6,458 bases of DNA from an uncultured Clostridia bacterium (GCA_934167735.1 CAKPLV010000052.1:1-6458); one strand, 5' to 3'. Positions 1 to 6,238 are shown, numbered from the stretch's first letter. Numbers and translations: made by a program. The notes: generated from the sequence alone by a model not told the origin.

Positions 1-1159
1 CCCCTATACTTGTTATACTATCTGGTAAAGTTATAATTTTCAAGTTATGACAAGCACAAAATGCTCCATTATTTATACTTGTGATACTATCAGGTATTGT
101 TATGTTAGTTAGATTATAACATTGACTAAATGCCCCTTCTCCAATTGTTATAACTTCTTTAGGTATTGAAATATCCTCAACTCCTGTCAAGCAAAATGCT
201 CTATCGTCTATACTTGTTACTGTATTAGGTATTGTGGTTGTTTTAAATCCTTGAATTAATTTGTTTGAACTTGTTTCTATTATTGCATTGCAATTATCTC
301 TACTATCATATACCGTATTGTTCTTGTTTACTTTTACTTTTACAGAACCAGTATGTCCAGCAAAAGCACCTGTTTCAATACTTGTAACACTGCTTGGTAT
401 TTCTATAACTAAATTAACTTCGTTGGCTTCGCTACTCCAATATCCCGAATTAAATGCCATATATGTAATAGATTTTACACCTTCTTGTATGACAATTCTT
501 TGCAATCTGTTTGATTTACTAAATCCATTAGCAATTGAAACACTATTAGGAATAAATACCCCCGTTAAATATGAGCCATTAATATAATGACAACCATCTG
601 TTGAAAAGGCTGAACTAATTTCTGATATTTCATTAGATATCAATAAATCCCCTTTTAATTGTGTACATAGTTCCTGTAATTTAGAATTATCTGTAACAAT
701 TATATCCCCATCATCAATCAACTGTTGCCAAGATTTAATCATCTCTTTTGTTCCTGTTTTATATAAACCTGGTCCTAGCTTGCTCCAATCTATTTCATCA
801 TCTTCATCAGAAAGTGTAAAATCAATATAATGGCTTCCTATTATTACAAATCCTTCATCTAGAATTTTATCTCTTTCTGCTTCTGTTAATTCGTTTTTCT
901 CTATTAAATCAGCAAGTAACTCATTTAATGTTTGTGCAGTATTATCTCCTGTTTGTTTATCTAACTTATTATTACTTCTCCACAAATCTCTTTGTTCTTC
1001 TACTGTTCCTCCTCTTGTTTCTTCTTTTGATTTTCTTGCTTGTGTTATTACTCCATTTTCTCCTGTTAACATTGATATGCTTATTCCTGCTAAAATAAGT
1101 AATACTACTATTGTTACTACTAATGCTATTAGTGTTATTCCTTTGTTTTTCTTTTCCAT
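1..1159 (-). CDS. Prepilin-like N-terminus fused to BspA-type leucine-rich repeat protein (3' end beyond the window)
   Basis: The open frame starts at ATG 1159 and runs off the left edge after 386 codons. The start is supported by an AAAGGAG Shine-Dalgarno ending six bases before the ATG. Residues 1-7 are a short basic leader ending in Gly (MEKKNKG), followed by a hydrophobic helix at about 8-28, which is the layout of a type IV prepilin/pseudopilin class III signal. The expected Glu5 of the mature protein is Ala12. Residues 30-200 form an acidic, helical-looking region with no domain I recognise. From about residue 203, LRR_5/BspA-type repeats appear, with IP-x-S/T-V/I-T-S-I and AF signatures. 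An interruption at 283-296 (VYDSRDNCNAIIET) is recurrent in BspA-like proteins. Inference: a membrane- or pilus-tethered surface protein, possibly an adhesin. It starts 23 nt after the double glycosyltransferase gene, so it is probably last or near last in that operon. Its G+C is higher than its neighbours'. Confidence 0.88.
   Translation of the reverse strand, partial: MEKKNKGITLIALVVTIVVLLILAGISISMLTGENGVITQARKSKEETRGGTVEEQRDLWRSNNKLDKQTGDNTAQTLNELLADLIEKNELTEAERDKILDEGFVIIGSHYIDFTLSDEDDEIDWSKLGPGLYKTGTKEMIKSWQQLIDDGDIIVTDNSKLQELCTQLKGDLLISNEISEISSAFSTDGCHYINGSYLTGVFIPNSVSIANGFSKSNRLQRIVIQEGVKSITYMAFNSGYWSSEANEVNLVIEIPSSVTSIETGAFAGHTGSVKVKVNKNNTVYDSRDNCNAIIETSSNKLIQGFKTTTIPNTVTSIDDRAFCLTGVEDISIPKEVITIGEGAFSQCYNLTNITIPDSITSINNGAFCACHNLKIITLPDSITSIG
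2..241 (-). repeat. Tandem 23-residue leucine-rich repeat units
   Basis: The part of the LRR protein nearest the window edge (residues 307-386) is regular. The proline of the I/L-P motif falls at residues 311, 333, 356 and 379, a spacing of 22, 23 and 23. The units follow the Treponema/BspA-type pattern of IP-DS-ITSI, then GAF, a Cys-rich turn and NL. Similarity persists in the DNA: 'tatacttgt' followed by a related stretch occurs at 5 and again at 74 (69 bases apart), and a shorter copy lies at 209. More units probably follow outside the window. Confidence 0.85.
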
Positions 1160-1182
1160 ATTTTTCTCCTTTTATTTTTACA

Positions 1183-2748
1183 TCAAATACTATATCTTCC
1201 TATTTTTGCTTCAAATAAACTTTTTAGTAATAAATAATTTCCTTTAATAACTCCAACCTTTGTTGAAAATTTCTTTCCTTCTGGATATCTTCTGGTTACA
1301 GGAACTTCACAGGTTTCTAAGCCTAATTGATCTGCTCTAACTGATAAATATATTGACAATTCATAAGATTTAAAAATTAATCTAAATGGTTGAACTTCAT
1401 CATGTAATAAATATCTACGTGAATAGCCTCTAAATAAATTTGTTGTATCTGTGTATTTTTTTTGACTTATATTAGAAATTATAGGTGCATGTATGTATTT
1501 TATAGCAAATTCTCTCATTTTTGGAGTATTAATAGCTTGTCCTCCATCTACATATCTTGATCCTTGTATATAATCATATCCATTTTCTAATTTTTCAACC
1601 ATTTCATATGTATCTTCTATACTGTCTTTATTATTTCCATCTATTGAAATTACTCCATCATAACCATTTTCCATTGCATAATAAAATCCAACTTGTAATG
1701 CTTTTGATTGTGTATACTTTCTTTTCTCATCCATTGCAATTAATGTGTTTATTCTATATTTCTCAAGGTTCTCTTCTGAAATTGAATCATCTGTTGTTCC
1801 ACTATCTATTAAAACAATATCTGCTATTTCAAGTACATGATTGTCTTTTGCTCTTTGAAGTTCATTTTTTAGTCTTTCTCCTTCATTTATTATTGGAATA
1901 CATATACAATATTTGTTTTCTTTTTCTCTTAATTTTCTTACCTCATATCCAGGTAAATTAATATTTTTTTCTTTTATGTCTCCGAATTTTCCAATCCTTT
2001 TTATACTTGCATTTATTATATAATTAATAAAATAATATGATGATTTAAGGATTGAAAATTTCTCATATTGTCTATAAAGTTTCCACCTATATTTAGCTGT
2101 TCTGAATTTATTTGAACTTCTTGAATTTTTGGTTACTCTATAATATGCAAGTACTTCATTTTGACCATATGCTTTTCTTCCATTTTTTAAAATATTCCAC
2201 CATGTTGCAATATCTTCATTCATTGTATCTGGCATATAGCATAATTGTTTTGGTATTTTTGATAAATTAATTATTGTTGTTGTTGTTAAGATTTTCATAT
2301 TTGAAAGAAATTTTTTATAATCTACTTCAGGTGATACTTCTATCTTTTTACTAACTTTATTACCTTTAATATATTTAAATGCTGAATATGCAAAATCACA
2401 GTTTTTTCTTTTTAAGAAATCAATTTGTCTTTCTAGTTTTTGAGGTATCCAAATATCGTCTGCATCTAAAAATGTTAAATACATTCCTTTTGCTTCTTTT
2501 ATTCCTGCATTTCTTGCTTCAGATACACCTTTATTTTTTTCAAATTTGATTAATTTGAATTTATCATTATTTTTTACATATTTATTAATAATTTCTTCAC
2601 TTTTATCTGTTGATCCATCATTAATTATTATTACTTCATAATTTCCATATGTTTGTTTTTCTACACTTTCTAATGCTTCTTCTAAATATTTTTCTGCATT
2701 ATACACAGGAATTATTATGCTCACTAATTCTTTTTTGATTTTTTTCAC
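1183..2748 (-). CDS. Fusion of two family-2 glycosyltransferase domains
   Basis: The 521-residue protein carries two GT-A/GT2 domains. Domain 1 (about 8-225) has VSIIIPVYNAE at 9-19, the nucleotide-binding NDGSTD at 43-48, the metal-binding LDADD at 94-98 and NED at 177-179 as the probable catalytic base. It resembles TuaG/EpsE-type transferases of cell-wall or capsule synthesis. Domain 2 (about 277-515) opens with CICIPIINEGE (281-291), DSGTTD at 315-320, an unusual IDGN in the DxD position (369-372) and QGSRYVDGG at 395-403. It looks closer to dolichol-/polyprenyl-phosphate sugar synthases. No confident transmembrane segment is seen, so it is probably cytoplasmic or membrane-associated, using nucleotide sugars. 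The gene begins inside the preceding membrane-protein gene (50-nt overlap), which indicates coupled translation. The start is uncertain: GTG 2748 is given here, but the in-frame codons at 2739 (ATC) and 2724 (GTG) are alternatives. The exact sugar and acceptor cannot be told. Confidence 0.93.
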   Translation of the reverse strand: MKKIKKELVSIIIPVYNAEKYLEEALESVEKQTYGNYEVIIINDGSTDKSEEIINKYVKNNDKFKLIKFEKNKGVSEARNAGIKEAKGMYLTFLDADDIWIPQKLERQIDFLKRKNCDFAYSAFKYIKGNKVSKKIEVSPEVDYKKFLSNMKILTTTTIINLSKIPKQLCYMPDTMNEDIATWWNILKNGRKAYGQNEVLAYYRVTKNSRSSNKFRTAKYRWKLYRQYEKFSILKSSYYFINYIINASIKRIGKFGDIKEKNINLPGYEVRKLREKENKYCICIPIINEGERLKNELQRAKDNHVLEIADIVLIDSGTTDDSISEENLEKYRINTLIAMDEKRKYTQSKALQVGFYYAMENGYDGVISIDGNNKDSIEDTYEMVEKLENGYDYIQGSRYVDGGQAINTPKMREFAIKYIHAPIISNISQKKYTDTTNLFRGYSRRYLLHDEVQPFRLIFKSYELSIYLSVRADQLGLETCEVPVTRRYPEGKKFSTKVGVIKGNYLLLKSLFEAKIGRYSI

Positions 2749-4423
2749 CTCTTTTTTTAACTATAACATATCCTAAAATTGCTACAGTACTTACAAATGA
2801 TATTACAATTGATGTTTTTTGAATAACTGTATTTCTATAATATATTTCTATTGTTCCTTTTTTGTTTTCTCCTAAATAAACTCTTATTTTACCACTTGGT
2901 CCTTTTTCAATTTTATATTCACTGTTATTATTTGAAACTGCTACATATCCATAATAATAAAACATTGGAACTTCTATATATGAATCTGGTTCATTATTGT
3001 TTTGGAATTTAAGTTTAATTTTCAAATTTTCTTTCTCATATTCTATTACTTCTAAATTATCATTATTTGTTGTGTATTCTTCTCTTTCAAATAAATGCCT
3101 CTTGTCCATTTGAATATCATAAAAATCTGCACCTTGTGGTAAATAAATTCCGTCACACACATTATATTTGAAATCTTGTTCAATTGCAATCTTTTCTTTA
3201 CTATCTACGTAAAGTTGTTTTTCTATTTCTTTAACACATGATGCTAAACAAACTATAGAAAATACTGATTGATATACTACAATTAGTGCTAATATTGCTA
3301 TTTTAGTTTTTTTGCCTTTTTGAGCCAAATAGCCACAAATAATTCCACATGCAATTGAAAAGAATGCAGAAACTGGTATTTCCATTCTACTTGGAAATTG
3401 TAGCATTTCTCCGATTTTCTCTAATTTTTTCCATGGGAAGAAATTAGTCATACATAATAATAAAACAAGCCCTATTAATATTGATATATCACAAAATTTT
3501 ATTATTTTATTGTTTTCTTTTATTTTTAATCTGAATAATAATATTACTATAAATATTAGTCCTAGACCATATCCTGCAGCAATATTGTTTTTATATTGTA
3601 CAAATCCTAAAAATATTCCACTAAAGTCTAATAGCCATCTTCTTGGGCTATATATAACCATTTTTTGAGTCATTACAAATGTACTTTTTACTAATTGTTC
3701 TATTAATGGCATCCAAAATCCAGCACTTATTATTAATGCAAATACTGTTGCTTTTATGAAACCTATTAATCTAGTTTTTTCTGTGAATATTGTTTTTATA
3801 TTACATATTACCATTGCAAGTGAAATTACTATCATTATTTCTGTCATTACTAAGTTTGAATTAAGTATTCCTATAAAACCTAAAGCAAATAACCACCATT
3901 TTCTCTCATCATTAAATATTAGTTCATATAAACCAAGTATTATTATTGGAATAAATATAAAACTTAATATTTCTCCTGCAAATGATTTTATTACCATTGT
4001 AATTATTCTATAACTACAGGTTGTATAAAGAACTGTTGATATTGTTGCACAATATTTGCTTTTGCTTATTTCTTTTGAACAAAAATACATTGATATTGCA
4101 GTAAAAATACTGCATAATAATATAAATATTTTATATGCAATCATTATATTAACACCTTTTGCATAAAGCAAACATGGTATTATCATAAAAATGTTACTAT
4201 AGAAAAATCCCATTGCATATCCATAACCATATGTATCTAAATGAATATAAGCCGGTACATTCCCAGCCTTCCAACTATTAACTATTCCTATTATTCTTGA
4301 CATGTGATATTCTGTGTCTACACCTTGATATGTGATTTTGTCAAAAATAAATATTGTTGATAAAATTATACTTAAAATAATTATTCCTATTATTATTATA
4401 TTTTCTTTTGATTCTTTTTTCAT
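2699..4423 (-). CDS. Polytopic YfhO/PTPS-related membrane protein, GT-C-like glycosyltransferase candidate
   Basis: The 574-residue integral membrane protein has about 11 hydrophobic segments between residues 8 and 396. A hydrophilic, beta-rich region follows (about 400-535), then a last transmembrane helix (about 536-556) and a basic tail. Family-like landmarks are the first-loop motif VDTEYHMSRI (35-44), the GYGY...FFYSNIF stretch (66-79), LQFPSRMEIP (341-350) and the pattern YYYGYVAV...GKIRVYL before the final helix. These match the YfhO / '6-pyruvoyl-tetrahydropterin synthase-related' membrane family; the pterin name is a misnomer and the fold is GT-C-like. The acidic residue in the first extracytoplasmic loop (Asp36 or Glu38) is the likely catalytic position by analogy. 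The ATG is preceded by AAAAGGAAG at good spacing. It is the first gene of the surface operon, starting 22 bases after the 6S RNA U-run. Lipid-linked sugar transfer outside the membrane is inferred; the substrate is unknown. Confidence 0.8.
   Translation of the reverse strand: MKKESKENIIIIGIIILSIILSTIFIFDKITYQGVDTEYHMSRIIGIVNSWKAGNVPAYIHLDTYGYGYAMGFFYSNIFMIIPCLLYAKGVNIMIAYKIFILLCSIFTAISMYFCSKEISKSKYCATISTVLYTTCSYRIITMVIKSFAGEILSFIFIPIIILGLYELIFNDERKWWLFALGFIGILNSNLVMTEIMIVISLAMVICNIKTIFTEKTRLIGFIKATVFALIISAGFWMPLIEQLVKSTFVMTQKMVIYSPRRWLLDFSGIFLGFVQYKNNIAAGYGLGLIFIVILLFRLKIKENNKIIKFCDISILIGLVLLLCMTNFFPWKKLEKIGEMLQFPSRMEIPVSAFFSIACGIICGYLAQKGKKTKIAILALIVVYQSVFSIVCLASCVKEIEKQLYVDSKEKIAIEQDFKYNVCDGIYLPQGADFYDIQMDKRHLFEREEYTTNNDNLEVIEYEKENLKIKLKFQNNNEPDSYIEVPMFYYYGYVAVSNNNSEYKIEKGPSGKIRVYLGENKKGTIEIYYRNTVIQKTSIVISFVSTVAILGYVIVKKRGEKNQKRISEHNNSCV
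2745..2751 (-). promoter_or_regulatory. Shine-Dalgarno that swallows the assigned GTG start
   Basis: The minus strand reads GAGGTGA here, seven bases complementary to the 16S rRNA 3' end. The annotated GTG start (2748-2746) lies inside this site, so the site cannot serve that codon with normal spacing. Five bases further on is an in-frame ATC (2739-2737), which would give the N-terminus M-KKELVSIII, typical for GT2 proteins. The next in-frame GTG (2724) is too far away at about 20 bases. Confidence 0.55.
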
Positions 4424-4445
4424 TTTTTCTTCCTTTTATTTTCAT

Positions 4446-4463
4446 AAAAAAAAGATTCCCCGC
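4446..4463 (-). terminator. 3' end of 6S RNA: closing-stem arm plus eight U residues
   Basis: The 3' arm GCGGGGAATC (4463-4454) is followed at once by eight T residues on the minus strand (4453-4446). The arm pairs with the distant 5' arm of the RNA rather than with an adjacent arm. Only a weak local stem (CTTA/TAAG) lies just upstream. Termination may therefore be leaky, which matters because the next gene's Shine-Dalgarno begins about eight bases further on. Confidence 0.6.
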
Positions 4464-4655
4464 CTTAGCCGTAAGTTGTAAGAATTTTTAAGGACCTGTC
4501 TTCGACAGGTGGGTGCTTTCTTGAATACTCATGGGCTTCTTACTACTAAATTGTGTAAGCTTGCACGCCATATTCAAAGATTGTAAGCCCCTCTTTAAAC
4601 TTGTAGGTTCTAAAAATTCGTGCTACACGCACTACGCAGGGTATCTTTATTTGTT
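4446..4655 (-). ncRNA. ssrS: 6S RNA (regulator of RNA polymerase holoenzyme)
   Basis: This is a non-coding stretch that folds as a long, interrupted hairpin. The closing stem pairs 4645-4636 (GATACCCTGC) with 4463-4454 (GCGGGGAATC). A perfect 9-bp helix pairs 4619-4611 with 4490-4482. Then comes an open central region, with a small hairpin on its 3' side (4510-4504 with 4500-4494, GAA loop). The apical arm pairs 4590-4583 with 4543-4533 around a two-base bulge. This is the 6S plan, a promoter mimic that binds sigma-70/A holoenzyme. Sequence landmarks also fit from memory of the E. coli RNA: GAAUAUGGCG in the apical part, AGAAGCC on the returning strand, then a CACC-type hairpin. A sigma-A promoter sits at the right distance upstream. 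The ends are estimates from promoter spacing and the U-run. The alternative is an unrecognised cis-acting leader of the following operon. Confidence 0.8.
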
Positions 4656-4661
4656 ATTCAT

Positions 4662-4690
4662 ATATTAACATACTCATAAAAATATATCAA
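4662..4690 (-). promoter_or_regulatory. Sigma-A promoter of the 6S RNA
   Basis: On the minus strand, TTGATA (4690-4685) is separated by exactly 17 bases from TAATAT (4667-4662). TG plus one base immediately precedes it (4670-4668), giving an extended -10. The expected start point is around 4655, about ten bases before the 6S closing stem. Hexamers of this kind occur by chance in AT-rich DNA, but the combination of spacing, extended -10 and position makes this one convincing. Confidence 0.7.
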
Positions 4691-4778
4691 GTGTTATTTT
4701 CTTAATTTTTTTATTTTATATGTTACTATTATATTATAATCTCTTTATTATTAATTTATTCTCTTTATTTTATTTTTT
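4691..4778 (-). other. AT-rich spacer between yqeY and the 6S promoter
   Basis: This stretch is almost pure A and T. I see no open frame with a ribosome-binding site and no GC-rich hairpin that would stop transcription coming from yqeY. Its A-rich upper part could act as an UP element for the 6S promoter, but that is only a suggestion. Confidence 0.5.
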
Positions 4779-5222
4779 TTATAACCCCATAATTTCTTTT
4801 GCAACTTCATTAATTGTTTTTCCATCTGCTGTAGCACCCATTTTAGCTTTTGCTTCTTTCATGATGTTTCCCATGTCTTTCATTGATGTTGCTCCGATTT
4901 CTGAAATTATTTTTTCAAGTTCAACTTTTATTTCTTCTCTTGATAATTGTTGTGGTAAATATTCTTGTAATACTGCTATTTCTGCATTTGTTTGATCTAT
5001 TAAATCTTGTCTTTGAGCTTTTTCAAAGTCTTTTAATGCATCTTTTTTGCTTTTTACCTCTTTTGTAATTATTTCTAAGATTTTGTCATCATCAACTTGA
5101 ATTCCTTTATCTTTTTCTATTTGTAGAATTGCAGCTCTTACCATTTGAACTGTGTTTTTTCTTATTTCATTTTTTGTTTTCATTGAATTTTTTAAATCTT
5201 CCATCAATTTTTCTTTTAACAT
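4779..5222 (-). CDS. yqeY: GatB/YqeY domain protein
   Basis: The protein has 147 residues, full length for the YqeY family. The N-terminal half is a helical bundle rich in Lys and Glu, with the conserved region around RKNTVQMVRAAI (21-32) and KSKKDALKDFEKAQRQDL (57-74). The signature LQEYLPQQLS is at 85-94. The C-terminal small domain has DMGNIMKEAKAKMGATADG (116-134), which resembles the tail domain of GatB, the tRNA-binding part of the Asp/Glu-tRNA amidotransferase. No amidotransferase active site is present. The exact role is unsettled; a tRNA- or translation-linked role is inferred from the family. The ATG has an ideal AGGAGG site seven bases upstream. A likely promoter overlaps the end of the Rsm22 gene, 48 nt away, so it may be expressed both from that promoter and by read-through. 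Confidence 0.95.
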   Translation of the reverse strand: MLKEKLMEDLKNSMKTKNEIRKNTVQMVRAAILQIEKDKGIQVDDDKILEIITKEVKSKKDALKDFEKAQRQDLIDQTNAEIAVLQEYLPQQLSREEIKVELEKIISEIGATSMKDMGNIMKEAKAKMGATADGKTINEVAKEIMGL

Positions 5223-5245
5223 ATAATCTCCTCCTAAGCACTTTT

Positions 5246-5274
5246 ATATTATCACATTTTTATTATTTTTTCAA
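5246..5274 (-). promoter_or_regulatory. Probable sigma-A promoter of yqeY
   Basis: The minus strand has TTGAAA (5274-5269), a 17-base spacer and TAATAT (5251-5246), with TG plus one base directly before the -10. The -35 overlaps the stop codon of the Rsm22 gene. The expected start near 5240 would give a leader of about 18 nt that still contains the full AGGAGG site. The layout is the same as in the 6S promoter of this window. Confidence 0.5.
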
Positions 5275-6227
5275 TCATTATTTATTAAATCTCCGGCATT
5301 TTGTTTTTTTAATTTTTTATATATTTCTCCTTGTTTTTTTGTTATTACTTTTTCTTCTATTCCATTTTGACTACATGTTTTTATTTTGATAAATCCTTTT
5401 CCTATTTGTGGATGTCTTAATATTATTTCACCTTTTATATTTGTGTCATCTCTTGTAAATGCAATATATGAAAATTTTTCATCTTCATAACTTAATTCAC
5501 CTTTTTTTGCTAATCTATGTAAACCGCTTCTTGCAACTCTTGCTGAAAATCCACACCAATCATCTTCTTTTATTTCACATTTACCTTTATGAACACATGG
5601 TGCAAGTATATTTGCTCCTTTTTCTATTAATAGATTTCTTGCTGTTAATATGTTTTTAAATCCATTTGGTGTACCTGGCTCAATTATTATTAAAACTTTA
5701 TTTGTTATGTTCCATATTTTTTCAATTACTTGTTTTCTTTCACTTTCAGGTAATTCATTTATCATATATGAAGTTATAACAATATCTGCATTTTCTTGTA
5801 ATTCATCTTTTAATATGTCAAATTTTTTCCATGTAGCTTTTATGCTTGAATTTGTCATTAATTGTTTACCAAGTTCTAGCATTACATCTTCTCGTTCTAA
5901 ACATGTACTTTGCTCAAGATTTATTATTTCATTTAAAGCCCATGTTGCAGAACCAGTTCCTGCTCCTATGTCAATACTTGTATTTAGTTTTCCTTCATAG
6001 TTTTCCATTGTTTTTTGAATTGCTGTATAGATTGCACAATATGTTGCAGGCATTCTTGAAATCATGTATGATATTGCTTCTTCTTTTTTATTTAATAAAT
6101 TTTTACCTTTACCATCATTTTTTCTATATCTTTCACTAATTATTTGTGAATTTTCTACTACATTTTTTACATGTAATCCTTCACTTTGTTCTTGTATTGC
6201 TATTTTTAATTCTTCTGGAATCTCCAT
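5271..6227 (-). CDS. Rsm22/METTL17-family small-ribosomal-subunit assembly protein (SAM-fold, Fe-S)
   Basis: The 318-residue protein has a Rossmann methyltransferase core: IDIGAGTGSATWA at 85-97 as the SAM motif I, SYMINELPE at 153-161, and IIEPGTPNG at 181-189. The family-specific part follows. It has APCVHKGKC (209-217), WCGFSARVARSGLHRLAKKG (224-243, with Cys225) and YEDEKFSYIAFTR (247-259). RHPQIGKG comes next and a last Cys at 285. In mitochondrial Rsm22/METTL17 four cysteines bind a 4Fe-4S cluster and the protein aids small-subunit maturation. Here Cys211, 217, 225 and 285 are the equivalent candidates. Whether it methylates RNA is unproven, since the family may act as an assembly factor. 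ATG 6227 is preceded by AAAGGAA with short spacing (about 4-5 bases). The gene starts 11 nt after the YgjP-type gene, indicating co-transcription. Confidence 0.92.
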   Translation of the reverse strand: MEIPEELKIAIQEQSEGLHVKNVVENSQIISERYRKNDGKGKNLLNKKEEAISYMISRMPATYCAIYTAIQKTMENYEGKLNTSIDIGAGTGSATWALNEIINLEQSTCLEREDVMLELGKQLMTNSSIKATWKKFDILKDELQENADIVITSYMINELPESERKQVIEKIWNITNKVLIIIEPGTPNGFKNILTARNLLIEKGANILAPCVHKGKCEIKEDDWCGFSARVARSGLHRLAKKGELSYEDEKFSYIAFTRDDTNIKGEIILRHPQIGKGFIKIKTCSQNGIEEKVITKKQGEIYKKLKKQNAGDLINND

Positions 6228-6238
6228 ACATTTCCTTT

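Noticed and set aside
5..241. Regularly spaced repeats as a CRISPR array
   Set aside because: The units are imperfect, keep an exact codon period, and stay in frame with a clear LRR protein.
261..587. Plus-strand open frame of 108 codons
   Set aside because: It lies antisense to the LRR protein, has no ribosome-binding site, and its sequence is a shadow of the repeat pattern. The other plus-strand frames (for example 1557-1961, 3756-4013, 5650-6000, 6064-6441) are rejected for the same reason: they reflect pyrimidine-rich antisense of purine-rich genes.
4494..4510. Perfect 7-bp inverted repeat (ACCTGTC, 3-base loop, GACAGGT) as an operator or stand-alone terminator
   Set aside because: It is not followed by a T-run and fits the small 3'-side hairpin of the 6S central region, so a separate operator or terminator is not needed.
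4446..4655. Riboswitch or T-box leader of the glycosyltransferase operon
   Set aside because: I see no T-box sequence and no antiterminator alternative, and the overall fold and sequence blocks match 6S RNA better. A cis role cannot be fully excluded.
4720..4995. Plus-strand frame of 91 codons starting in the spacer
   Set aside because: It overlaps yqeY in antisense, is Phe/Leu-rich from T-runs, and has no Shine-Dalgarno. YqeY is a clear family member on the other strand.
1183..6227. Mycoplasma-type code (TGA as Trp), considered because of the very low G+C
   Set aside because: TGG codes the Trp residues seen and TGA ends two full-length family proteins at the expected place.
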